Source: Variovorax sp. KBW07 (GTDB taxonomy: Bacteria > Pseudomonadota > Gammaproteobacteria > Burkholderiales > Burkholderiaceae_C). Taken from it: a stretch of DNA of 64,000 nt. The stretch spans positions 52,631 through 116,630 of the forward strand of contig NZ_QAJK01000052.1 in assembly GCF_003852515.1 (NCBI RefSeq). Direction: 5' to 3'. Below are positions 9,093-17,617 of this stretch, piece after piece. The notes below the pieces were generated by a model, which was not told the DNA's origin, made no database searches, and was given only the letters and a program-made list of their open reading frames with translations. A program made the position numbers and the translations under genes. How positions within the stretch are numbered: position 1 is the stretch's first letter; every line of letters begins with the position of its first letter.

Positions 9093-10061
9093 ATGACGCA
9101 TAAAACAATGAAATCCTTTGCTTTTGTCTTCCCGGGTCAGGGCTCGCAGGCTGTCGGCATGCTCGACGCATGGGGCGACCATCCGGCCGTGGCCGAAACC
9201 CTGCGCGAAGCCTCCGATGCGCTGGGCGAAGACGTGGGTGCGCTGATCAAGAACGGCCCCAAGGAAGAGCTTGCGCTCACCACCAACACGCAGCCCGTGA
9301 TGCTGGTGGCCGGCGTCGCCGCGTGGCGGGCCTGGCTGGCCGAAGGGGGTGCAACGCCTTCCGTGGTCGCGGGACATTCGCTGGGCGAGTATTCGGCGCT
9401 GGTCGCTTCCGGCGTGCTGACGCTGGCGCAAGCGGCACCGCTCGTGCGTTTTCGCGCGCAGGCCATGCAGCAGGCTGTGCCCGTGGGCATTGGCGCGATG
9501 GCCGCGGTGCTCGGCATGGAGTCCGGCAAGGTGGTGGCTGGCTGCGCGGAAGCCACGGCCAGCTTCGGTGCCGGCAGCGCGGAAATCGTCGAGGCGGTGA
9601 ATTTCAACGACCCGATGCAGACCGTGATCGCCGGCAGCAAGGCCGCGGTCGACAAGGCCTGCGAGCTGCTGAAGGCCAATGGCGCCAAGCGTGCATTGCT
9701 GTTGCCCGTGTCCGCGCCTTTCCATTCGAGCCTCATGAAGCCGGCAGCGCGGGCGCTGCGCGAAAAGCTGGCCAGCGTGACGCTTGCCGCTCCGCAGATC
9801 CCCGTGCTGAACAACATCGACGTGGCCGTCGAGACCGACCCGGACCGCATCCGCGACGCACTGGTGCGTCAGGCGGCCGGCCCGGTTCGCTGGGTCGAGA
9901 GCATCCAGGCCTTGAAACTGCGCGGTGTAGCCGCCATCATCGAGTGCGGCCCCGGCAAGGTGCTGGCCGGCATGGTGAAGCGCATCGCCCCCGATCTGGA
10001 AGCTGCGTCGGTGTACGACCCGGCCACGCTCGCGGAAACCCGACAATCGCTCGCCGGCTGA
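9093..10061 (+). CDS. fabD: Malonyl-CoA:ACP transacylase
   Basis: FabD loads malonyl groups onto ACP. The 322 aa product has the N-terminal FVFPGQGSQAVGM, the nucleophile Ser96 in VAGHSLGEYSALVASG, and the catalytic His in VSAPFHSSLM. The ATG at 9108 (MKSFAFVFPGQ) is a plausible alternative start, because the fold begins there. It sits between fabH and fabG in the standard order. Confidence 0.95.
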   Translation: MTHKTMKSFAFVFPGQGSQAVGMLDAWGDHPAVAETLREASDALGEDVGALIKNGPKEELALTTNTQPVMLVAGVAAWRAWLAEGGATPSVVAGHSLGEYSALVASGVLTLAQAAPLVRFRAQAMQQAVPVGIGAMAAVLGMESGKVVAGCAEATASFGAGSAEIVEAVNFNDPMQTVIAGSKAAVDKACELLKANGAKRALLLPVSAPFHSSLMKPAARALREKLASVTLAAPQIPVLNNIDVAVETDPDRIRDALVRQAAGPVRWVESIQALKLRGVAAIIECGPGKVLAGMVKRIAPDLEAASVYDPATLAETRQSLAG

Positions 10062-10095
10062 ACGGCGCAAGCAAGGCCCCGACAATTTTTCTTTT

Positions 10096-10839
10096 ATGAG
10101 CATTCCCAAATTCGAAGGGCAAGTCGCCCTGGTCACTGGCGCATCGCGCGGCATCGGCGCGGCGATCGCGCTCGAGCTTGCCCAGCGCGGCCTGAAGGTC
10201 GTGGGCACCGGCACCACCGACGAAGGCGCGGCGAAGATCACTTCGGCCCTCAGCGCCTTCGACGGCCGCGGCCGTGCCCTCGACGTGAACGACGGCGCTG
10301 CCGTCGAAGCCCTGATCGACGAAATCGTGAAGGCCTACGGCGCCATTCACGTGCTGGTCAACAACGCAGGCATCACGCGCGACACGCTCGCCATGCGCAT
10401 GAAGGACGACGACTGGGACGCGGTGCTCGACACCAATCTCAAGGCCGTCTTTCGCCTGTCGCGCGCCGTGATCCGTCCGATGATGAAGCAGCGCTATGGC
10501 CGCATCATCAGCATCACCAGCGTGGTCGGTGCGTCCGGCAATGCCGGCCAGGCCAACTACGCGGCGGCCAAGGCCGGTGTGTCGGGCATGACCCGCGCGC
10601 TGGCCCGCGAGCTCGGCAGCCGCAACATCACCGTCAACTGCGTCGCGCCGGGTTTCATCGAAACCGACATGACGGCCAGCCTTCCCGAAGCCCAGCAACA
10701 GGCGCTGCTCCAGCAGATCCCGCTGGGCCACCTGGGCAAGCCGGCCGACATCGCGCATGCGGTGGCTTACCTCGCATCGCCCCAGGCCTCCTATGTGACG
10801 GGGCAAGAACTGCACGTCAACGGCGGCATGCACATGTAG
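10096..10839 (+). CDS. fabG: 3-oxoacyl-ACP reductase
   Basis: This NADPH-dependent short-chain dehydrogenase reduces beta-ketoacyl-ACP. The 247 aa protein has the Rossmann motif TGASRGIGAAIA, NNAG, and a Ser-Tyr-Lys triad within ITSVVGASGNAGQANYAAAK. The C-terminal VTGQELHVNGGMHM is a FabG hallmark. It is followed by acpP after about 100 bp. Confidence 0.96.
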   Translation: MSIPKFEGQVALVTGASRGIGAAIALELAQRGLKVVGTGTTDEGAAKITSALSAFDGRGRALDVNDGAAVEALIDEIVKAYGAIHVLVNNAGITRDTLAMRMKDDDWDAVLDTNLKAVFRLSRAVIRPMMKQRYGRIISITSVVGASGNAGQANYAAAKAGVSGMTRALARELGSRNITVNCVAPGFIETDMTASLPEAQQQALLQQIPLGHLGKPADIAHAVAYLASPQASYVTGQELHVNGGMHM

Positions 10840-11178
<339 letters not shown>

Positions 11179-11277
11179 TCGGCCCAGCTGACAACACTGT
11201 GACTGCGGCCGGCGCTCTTCTTTGAATCGCCCGCGCCGACAGCCAGTTGTCCAGCGCTTCCAGAAAGGTTTGCCGGC

Positions 11278-12522
11278 ATGACCAAACGCCGCGTCGTCGT
11301 GACCGGACTCGGTTGCATCGCTCCTGTCGGAAACACCGCAACCGAATCCTGGGCCAACCTGTTGGCCGGGAAGTCGGGTATTGCGAACATCACCGCGTTC
11401 GATGCAAGCGCCTTCGCCTGCAAGTTCGCCGGTGAGGTCAAGGGTTTCGACATCACCCAATACATCTCGGAGAAAGAAGCGCGTCACATGGACCGCTTCA
11501 TTCATCTGGGGCTCGCCGCCGCCATCCAGGCGGTGCAGGACAGCGGACTGCCGACCGGCGAAGCGCTGTCCTATGAAGAATCCGTGCGCATCGGCTGCAA
11601 TATCGGCTCGGGCATCGGCGGTCTGCCGATGATCGAGCAGACGCATGGCGAATACGCGAGCCGCGGCCCGCGCCGCATCTCGCCGTTCTTCGTGCCCGCA
11701 TCGATCATCAACATGATCTCTGGCCACGTGTCGATCAAGTACGGCTTCAAGGGCCCGAACATCGCCGTGGTCACTGCCTGCACCACGGGTCTTCATGCCA
11801 TCGGCACGTCGGCACGCATGATCGAGTACGGCGATGCCGACGTCATGATCGCGGGCGGCGCCGAGTCGACCATTTCTCCGCTCGGCATCGGCGGCTTCAC
11901 CGCGCCTCGTGCGCTGAGCACCCGCAACGACGATCCCGCCGCGGCCTCGCGCCCGTGGGACAAGGACCGCGACGGCTTCGTGCTGGGCGAGGGCGCCGGT
12001 GTGCTGGTGCTCGAAGAGTACGAGCGCGCCAAGGCGCGCGGCGCCAAGATCTACGCCGAAGTCTCGGGCTTCGGCCTGACCGGCGATGCGTACCACATGA
12101 CCGCGCCCGACGTCGACGGCCCCCGCCGTTCGATGGCCATGGCGCTTGCCAATGCCGGCGTCAATGCCGATGAGGTCCAGTACCTCAACGCGCATGGCAC
12201 CTCGACGCAGATCGGCGACATCAACGAGACCAATGCGGTCAAGCTGGCGTTCGGCGATCACGCGAAGAAGCTGGTCGTCAATTCGACCAAGTCCATGACC
12301 GGCCACTTGCTGGGCGGCGCGGGCGGCATCGAATCGGTGTTCACGGTGCTGGCGCTTCATCACCAGAAGAGCCCGCCGACCATCAACATCTTCAACCAGG
12401 ATCCGGAGTGCGATCTCGACTACTGCGCCAACGAGGCGCGCGATCTGAAGATCGATGTCGCGGTCAAGAACAACTTCGGCTTCGGCGGCACCAACGGCAC
12501 GCTGGTGTTCAAGCGCGCTTGA
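11278..12522 (+). CDS. fabF: Beta-ketoacyl-ACP synthase II
   Basis: FabF elongates acyl-ACP. The 414 aa product has Cys168 in VVTACTTGLHAIG, and the two histidines in LNAHGTSTQIGD and SMTGHLLGGAGG, completing the Cys-His-His triad. The C-terminal NNFGFGGTNGTLVF loop is intact. It is the last FAS gene of the cluster; a small membrane protein gene follows after 13 bp. Confidence 0.96.
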   Translation: MTKRRVVVTGLGCIAPVGNTATESWANLLAGKSGIANITAFDASAFACKFAGEVKGFDITQYISEKEARHMDRFIHLGLAAAIQAVQDSGLPTGEALSYEESVRIGCNIGSGIGGLPMIEQTHGEYASRGPRRISPFFVPASIINMISGHVSIKYGFKGPNIAVVTACTTGLHAIGTSARMIEYGDADVMIAGGAESTISPLGIGGFTAPRALSTRNDDPAAASRPWDKDRDGFVLGEGAGVLVLEEYERAKARGAKIYAEVSGFGLTGDAYHMTAPDVDGPRRSMAMALANAGVNADEVQYLNAHGTSTQIGDINETNAVKLAFGDHAKKLVVNSTKSMTGHLLGGAGGIESVFTVLALHHQKSPPTINIFNQDPECDLDYCANEARDLKIDVAVKNNFGFGGTNGTLVFKRA

Positions 12523-12535
12523 GCATTGCTCTTTC

Positions 12536-13018
12536 ATGCACAGCGCGCCGTCGGTGACCTATCCGGTGGGGCGCTCGCGCGGCGCAACCCGGATACTGAT
12601 TGTTCTCTGGGCCTTGGGCGCTTGCTGCGCGGGTGCATCCTGCTATCTGTTCGATAGCGCCGGATGGCGCCAGCTTCTGCTGGTTCTCAGCGTCGTGTTT
12701 GCGGGCGTTGCCGCGGGCTTCGGCTTGCGGCGCGATGGCGCGGCCGTCCTGCATTTCGATGGGCTCTGCTGGTCCCTGTCGGGCGCCGATTCGACCCGCT
12801 TCGTGCGCGCGGCCCAAGCCGCGGTAGCGCTCGATTTCCAGTCCCTGATGCTCGTTCGGCTCACCGAGCCGGGCCGCGCGCGGCGCTGGATCTGGATCGA
12901 GCAGCGGGCCATGCCGGAGCGCTGGCGCGACGTGCGTCGCGCGGTATATTCGCGCGCTCCCACTGCAGCGCCCGCTGGCGACCCCTGGCGCGCGACGGCA
13001 CCCGCCGACGCGCCCTGA
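12536..13018 (+). CDS. Small membrane protein of unknown function between fabF and rpoE
   Basis: This 160 aa protein has two predicted transmembrane helices (about 20-40 and 46-64) followed by a soluble, Arg/Trp-rich domain and a Pro/Ala-rich tail. The topology resembles YgfX-type proteins (two helices plus cytoplasmic domain), but similarity is too weak to name it. It is closely packed between fabF and rpoE (13 and 10 bp gaps) and is probably co-transcribed with them. The ATG at 12536 is chosen because the frame upstream lies inside fabF. Confidence 0.7.
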   Translation: MHSAPSVTYPVGRSRGATRILIVLWALGACCAGASCYLFDSAGWRQLLLVLSVVFAGVAAGFGLRRDGAAVLHFDGLCWSLSGADSTRFVRAAQAAVALDFQSLMLVRLTEPGRARRWIWIEQRAMPERWRDVRRAVYSRAPTAAPAGDPWRATAPADAP

Positions 13019-13028
13019 ACCTTCGTCA

Positions 13029-13712
13029 ATGACCACTTCCCCGCCTCCCGTGCCACCGGACTCCGGCGTGACCGACATGCCCGACGTGTCCGCCGAGGCG
13101 CCGCGCCCGGGCGAGGTCGATTTCCAGTTGGTGCAGCGCACGGTGGCGGGCGACCAGAAGGCCTTCGAGCTGCTGGTCATCAAGTACCAGCGCCGCATCG
13201 AACGCCTGATCGGGCGGATGGTGCGCGATGTCGACCTGATCGAGGACATTGCGCAGGAAACCTTCATTCGGGCCTACCGCGCGCTGCACCAGTTCCGCGG
13301 CGAGGCCCAGTTCTACACCTGGCTTTACCGGATCGCCGTCAACACCGCCAAGAAGGCGCTGGTGGACATGAAGCGCGATCCGACCATCTCCGAAAGCGCC
13401 CTGCGGCCGTCTTCTGACGACGACGATGAAACTTACCGCCCGGGAAACGAACCAATCAGCGACGAAACCCCCGAATCGGTCATGGCGGCGAAGGAAATCG
13501 CCAATGCCGTCGAGGCTGCGATGGATGCACTCCCAGCCGAGTTGCGCCAGGCGGTCACGCTGCGCGAAATCGAGGGCATGAGTTACGAAGAGATTGCCGA
13601 GGTCATGAATTGCCCTATCGGTACGGTGCGTTCGCGTATTTTTCGGGCGCGTGAGGCCATTTCGGTCAAGGTCAAACCGCTGCTGGACAACCAGTCCGGC
13701 AAGCGTTGGTAA
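13029..13712 (+). CDS. rpoE: RNA polymerase sigma factor RpoE (sigma-E, ECF)
   Basis: This is the envelope-stress sigma factor. The 227 aa protein has a sigma-70 region 2 (AFELLVIKYQRRIERL...DIAQETFIRAYRAL) and a region 4 helix-turn-helix (GMSYEEIAEVMNCPIGTVRSRIFRAR). It is followed by its membrane anti-sigma factor and periplasmic regulator. An N-terminal extension of about 30 Pro/acid-rich residues is longer than in E. coli RpoE. The next gene has an in-frame TTG that would overlap its end. Confidence 0.95.
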   Translation: MTTSPPPVPPDSGVTDMPDVSAEAPRPGEVDFQLVQRTVAGDQKAFELLVIKYQRRIERLIGRMVRDVDLIEDIAQETFIRAYRALHQFRGEAQFYTWLYRIAVNTAKKALVDMKRDPTISESALRPSSDDDDETYRPGNEPISDETPESVMAAKEIANAVEAAMDALPAELRQAVTLREIEGMSYEEIAEVMNCPIGTVRSRIFRAREAISVKVKPLLDNQSGKRW

Positions 13713-13729
13713 GCAAGCAGGTGAATGAA

Positions 13730-14392
13730 ATGAATCAAGCGATGACAGTTCGGGAACAGGTGTCCGCACTTGCGGATGGTCATTTGCAGGGCGAGGCGTT
13801 CGCGCAGGCGATCGACGCGGTCTGCAACGAAAGCGATTCGCGCGCTGCGTGGCAGGCGTATCACGTGGTGGGCGATGTCCTGCGTTCGGGCGCCCATGCG
13901 CCGTGCAGCGACACCTCCGCGTTCCTGGCGCGCTTTCAGCAGCGGCTGGCCGCGGAGCCCGTCGTCGCGGTTGCCGCGCCTGTGCTGGTGCCTGTTGCAG
14001 CCGTACCTGTACAGCGCAGGGTCGAAGCGGCCAACGAGCCGGTGTTTCGCTGGAAGCTGGTGGCCGGTGCGGCTTCGCTGGTGGCCGTGGTCGCCGTCAG
14101 CTGGACGCTGGTCGGCAACGGCGCGGCGGTGCCGCAAGGCGGCGCGCAGCTCGCGTCGGTCCAGCAGCCGGCCGTGAATTCGGTCCTCGCGACCGCGGCC
14201 GTCAATGGCCAGCAACCGGGCAGCGGCACGCTGACCCCGACCCGCGTCATCGTCGGCAACGGTGCGCCGCAGGTCATGCTGCGCGATCCGCGGCTCGACC
14301 AATTGCTCGAAGCGCACCAGCAAGCCGGCGGCGCTTCGCAAATGCCCTCCGGATTCCTGCGCAACGCCACCTTCGAAGGGCCCACGCGCTGA
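13730..14392 (+). CDS. rseA: Sigma-E factor negative regulator RseA
   Basis: The 220 aa protein starts with an RseA N-terminal sigma-binding domain (VREQVSALADGHLQG...AWQAYHVVGDVLRSG). One transmembrane helix at about 107-127 (KLVAGAASLVAVVAVSWTLVG) and a periplasmic tail follow. It sequesters RpoE at the inner membrane until proteolysis. ATG 13730 is chosen, with GCAGGTG upstream; TTG 13706 and GTG 13721 are in-frame alternatives. Confidence 0.9.
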   Translation: MNQAMTVREQVSALADGHLQGEAFAQAIDAVCNESDSRAAWQAYHVVGDVLRSGAHAPCSDTSAFLARFQQRLAAEPVVAVAAPVLVPVAAVPVQRRVEAANEPVFRWKLVAGAASLVAVVAVSWTLVGNGAAVPQGGAQLASVQQPAVNSVLATAAVNGQQPGSGTLTPTRVIVGNGAPQVMLRDPRLDQLLEAHQQAGGASQMPSGFLRNATFEGPTR

Positions 14393-14428
14393 GCGCGTGT
14401 CGTGCCTAGTCGTCCCCAGCCGCCCGCA

Positions 14429-15505
14429 ATGACCGTTCAGATGCCGATTTCCGCACGCGCCTGCGTGCTCGTGTTTGCCGCTTTCTGCCTGGCGCAGGTT
14501 GCCACCGCACAGACCCGCTCGGGCTCGACGAATGCGAAGAGCGCCGCAACGGCACAGACGGACGAACCGCCGGCGATGAGCGTCACCGAATGGCTGCAGC
14601 GCATGCACGCGGGCGCCCGGCAGCGCAACTATGTGGGCACCTTCGTGGTGTCGGCGCCGGGCGGCGACCTGTCGAGTGCACGCATCTGGCATGTGCGCGA
14701 CGGCGACCACCAGATCGAGCGTATCGAAGCCCTGTCGGGGCCGCAGCGTTCGACCTTCCGGCGCAACCGAAATGTCATGACCTTCCTGCCCGAGGCGAAG
14801 GTCGTGAAGGTCGAGAAGCGCGAAAACCTCGATCTTTTCCCCAATCTCCCGGACAAGCCCGATTCGTCGATCGGCGATTTCTACGACGTGCGCGCCATTG
14901 GCAAGGACCGCGTGGCGGGCTTCGATGCAGACGTGGTGCAGTTGGTGCCGCACGACGGGCTGCGCTTCGGCTACCGCATCTGGAGCGAGCGCCGCTCGGG
15001 CCTGGTGGTGAAGCTGCAGACCCTCGACAGCGAATCGCGCGTAGTGGAGCAGTCGGCATTCTCCGAGCTGCAGCTCGACGCGCCGGTGAAGGCCCAGGCC
15101 CTGGCGCAGATGATGGCCAACACCTCGGGCTATCGCATCGAGAAGCTGGAGCTGGAACGCACCACCGCGCAAGACGAAGGCTGGACCCTCAGTTCGCCCG
15201 TGGCCGGATTCAAGCCCCGAAGCTTCTTCAAGCGTCCGACCAGCGGCGACGGCAAGTCGCAGGCCAAGCCGGACGCCGCGACGGTCCAGTGGACCTTCTC
15301 CGACGGCCTGGCCTCGGTGTCGCTTTTCATCGAGCGCTACGACGCAACGCGCGCGCCGCGCGACGGCGTGCTGACCATCGGTGCGACCAATGCAATCCGC
15401 CGGCGCCTGCCCGAGCCGGCCAGCGACTGGTGGCTGACCGCGGTCGGTGAAGTCCCGCCGCAAACGCTCAACGCTTTCGCCCAGAGTCTAGCGCGTACGC
15501 GCTGA
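14429..15505 (+). CDS. rseB: Periplasmic sigma-E regulator RseB/MucB
   Basis: The product has a signal peptide (hydrophobic core CVLVFAAFCLAQVATAQ, cleavage likely after TAQ) followed by a MucB/RseB domain (WLQRMHAGARQRNYVGTFVV) and a C-terminal lobe. RseB binds the RseA periplasmic domain and senses mislocalised lipoproteins and LPS. A GTG at 14402 would add 9 residues and an ATG at 14441 would remove 4; the start is not certain. The order rpoE-rseA-rseB-degP is the classical sigma-E operon. Confidence 0.9.
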   Translation: MTVQMPISARACVLVFAAFCLAQVATAQTRSGSTNAKSAATAQTDEPPAMSVTEWLQRMHAGARQRNYVGTFVVSAPGGDLSSARIWHVRDGDHQIERIEALSGPQRSTFRRNRNVMTFLPEAKVVKVEKRENLDLFPNLPDKPDSSIGDFYDVRAIGKDRVAGFDADVVQLVPHDGLRFGYRIWSERRSGLVVKLQTLDSESRVVEQSAFSELQLDAPVKAQALAQMMANTSGYRIEKLELERTTAQDEGWTLSSPVAGFKPRSFFKRPTSGDGKSQAKPDAATVQWTFSDGLASVSLFIERYDATRAPRDGVLTIGATNAIRRRLPEPASDWWLTAVGEVPPQTLNAFAQSLARTR

Positions 15506-15613
15506 CGGGGCGCGGAATCGCCTGTTGCGCACATTGCGCTGAACCAAGCAAGCTTCGCAGACTCACAGCATTTGTTGTTGTTTTAGCCGCTCTGTTCTTT
15601 TGAAAGAAAACCG

Positions 15614-17095
15614 ATGATCTTCAAAGTCGAGGGACACAAGCTTCGTTCCGGCCTGCTGGCGGCTGCGCTCGCGCTGACGGCCGGCGCCACCTTCCTGCCG
15701 GTCGAGCCGGTTCATGCGCAGACACGCACGCTGCCCGACTTCACCGACCTCGTCGATCAGGTCGGCCCTTCCGTGGTCAACATCCGCACCGTCGAGAAGG
15801 TCGCCCAGCGCGGCGGCAATGGCGAGATGGACGAAGAGATGCAGGAGTTCTTCCGCCGCTTCTTCGGCCAGCCGCTTCCGGGCGCGCCGCGCCAGGGGCC
15901 GCGTTCCAACAAGCCGCAGCAGCCGCAGGAAGAAGAGCGCCCGCGCGGTGTCGGTTCCGGCTTCATCCTGACGGCCGACGGCTATGTCATGACCAATGCG
16001 CACGTGGTGGAAGACGCCTCCGAGGTGCTGGTCACGCTGCCCGACAAGCGCGAGTTCAAGGCCCGGATCATCGGTGCCGACAAGCGCACCGACGTGGCTG
16101 TCGTCAAGATCGACGCCACCGGCCTGCCCGCCGTGAAGGTCGGCGACATCTCCAGGCTGCGCGTGGGCGAGTGGGTGATGGCCATCGGCTCGCCCTTCGG
16201 CCTGGAGAACACCGTCACCGCGGGCATCGTGAGCGCCAAGCAGCGCGACACCGGCGAGTACCTGCCGTTCATCCAGACCGACGTGGCAATCAACCCCGGC
16301 AACTCGGGCGGCCCACTGATCAACATGCGCGGCGAAGTGGTGGGCATCAACAGCCAGATCTACTCGCGCTCGGGCGGCTTCATGGGCATTTCGTTCTCGA
16401 TCCCGATCGATGAGGCGATCCGCGTGAGCGACCAGCTGCGCACCTCGGGCCGCGTTTCGCGCGGCCGCATCGGCGTGCAGATCGACCAGGTCACCAAGGA
16501 CGTGGCAGAGGCCATCGGCCTGGGCAAGGCGCAGGGCGCGCTGGTGCGCGGTGTCGAGGCCGGATCGCCGGGCGAGAAGGCCGGTGTCGAGCCGGGTGAC
16601 GTCATCACCAAGTTCGATGGCAAGCCCATCGAGAAGCCGAGTGACCTGCCGCGCCTGGTGGGCAACACCAAGCCGGGCACCAAGAGCACGCTCACGGTGT
16701 TCCGCCGCGGCGCCTCGCGCGACCTGAACGTGACCATTGCCGAGATCGAGCCCGACAAGCCAGCCAAGCGCGCGGCCGACCGCGACGAACCGACGCCCAA
16801 GCCATCTGCTTCCGCTGCCGCCAAGTCGATCGGCTTGGCCGTGAGCGATCTCAACGATGCGCAGAAGAAAGAGCTCAAGCTCAAGGGCGGCGTGAAGGTC
16901 GATACCGCCAGCGACGCCGCTGCGCGTGCCGGCCTGCGCGAGGGCGACATCATCCTGGCCGTGGGCAATGTCGAGGTTGCCAACACGCGGGAATTCGAGT
17001 CCGCCCTGGGCAAGTCCGACAAGAGCAAGCCGCTCAGCGTGCTGTTCCGCCGGGGCGACTGGGCCCAATACGCCCTGATCCGTCCCGCACGCTGA
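15614..17095 (+). CDS. degP: Periplasmic serine protease/chaperone, DegP/MucD family
   Basis: This 493 aa HtrA-family protein degrades or refolds misfolded envelope proteins. A signal peptide (about 1-36, ending VHAQ) precedes the trypsin-like domain. The triad is His130 (MTNAHVV), Asp160 (RTDVAVVKI) and Ser231 (INPGNSGGPL). Two PDZ domains follow (about 285-375 and 400-490). It ends the sigma-E gene set and is followed by a strong terminator. Confidence 0.94.
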   Translation: MIFKVEGHKLRSGLLAAALALTAGATFLPVEPVHAQTRTLPDFTDLVDQVGPSVVNIRTVEKVAQRGGNGEMDEEMQEFFRRFFGQPLPGAPRQGPRSNKPQQPQEEERPRGVGSGFILTADGYVMTNAHVVEDASEVLVTLPDKREFKARIIGADKRTDVAVVKIDATGLPAVKVGDISRLRVGEWVMAIGSPFGLENTVTAGIVSAKQRDTGEYLPFIQTDVAINPGNSGGPLINMRGEVVGINSQIYSRSGGFMGISFSIPIDEAIRVSDQLRTSGRVSRGRIGVQIDQVTKDVAEAIGLGKAQGALVRGVEAGSPGEKAGVEPGDVITKFDGKPIEKPSDLPRLVGNTKPGTKSTLTVFRRGASRDLNVTIAEIEPDKPAKRAADRDEPTPKPSASAAAKSIGLAVSDLNDAQKKELKLKGGVKVDTASDAAARAGLREGDIILAVGNVEVANTREFESALGKSDKSKPLSVLFRRGDWAQYALIRPAR

Positions 17096-17114
17096 TCTGA
17101 CGCTGGCGTCAAGT

Positions 17115-17151
17115 GGCCCCACCCGGCAGTCGGGTTTGGGGCCGTTTTTTT
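17115..17151 (+). terminator. Intrinsic terminator after degP
   Basis: GGCCCCACCCG (17115-17125) pairs with CGGGTTTGGGGCC (17131-17143) with a small bulge. It is followed by GTTTTTTT, 20 bp after the degP stop. Confidence 0.85.
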
Positions 17152-17617
17152 GAGGTGTTTACGACGTTCCGGCGCCGTGCCTCAAAAAAATCTGAGGGCT
17201 TGAAAGCATCGATTTTTGTTGGTGCCTACTAACTTTATAAAAGGCTAAGGACGATTTTCGGTAGAATAAGGCTCCCTCGGCGGGCGGTCAGCGCATAAGG
17301 AATGCAATGACCTTCACGATGCGAGATGTCAGACAGCAGTCCACCGGTGCTCCACAGATCGCCCACAAGTTGTTCAGTGAGTGCTCCACCGATCCTGTGG
17401 ATAACCTGTATATATCTTTGATGTTGTGGACCTGCAACGACCCCTTTGGACCCTGTTCCCGGATGTACGTGCTTCCCTTTTTGCCTACAATGAAGTTCCA
17501 ACTACTGCAGTTGCCATTGCTTGTTGGTTCAGGGCGCGTCTCCAGAAGACGCGCCCTTTTTTCTTGCCTGTCGCACTCTGCGCACGAGCCAATTCAAGTA
17601 CTTAAGCGTTCCCGTTG
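17152..17617. other. Non-coding stretch between degP and lepA; possible small transcript
   Basis: No convincing gene is seen. From about 17210 the sequence is AT-richer than its surroundings and contains a TAGAAT at 17262-17267. An AAGGA lies 7 bp before an ATG at 17307, a consensus DnaA-box-like TGTGGATAA occurs at 17396-17404, and a strong terminator lies at 17532-17562. The ATG opens a 103-codon frame that runs straight through that terminator and ends overlapping the lepA start, so it is not accepted as a gene. The stretch probably holds the lepA promoter and possibly a short terminated RNA. Confidence 0.4.
17532..17562 (+). terminator. Strong intrinsic terminator upstream of lepA
   Basis: A perfect 10 bp stem (GGGCGCGTCT / AGACGCGCCC) with a 5 nt loop is followed by six T residues. 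It does not follow any annotated gene. It therefore terminates either a short upstream transcript or read-through from degP, or attenuates lepA. Confidence 0.85.

Noticed and set aside
17396-17404. DnaA-box-like TGTGGATAA considered as part of a replication origin
   Set aside because: Only one consensus box and two weak ones are seen, with no dnaA, dnaN, rpmH or parAB genes nearby and no clear AT-rich unwinding element. A single box is not enough for an origin.
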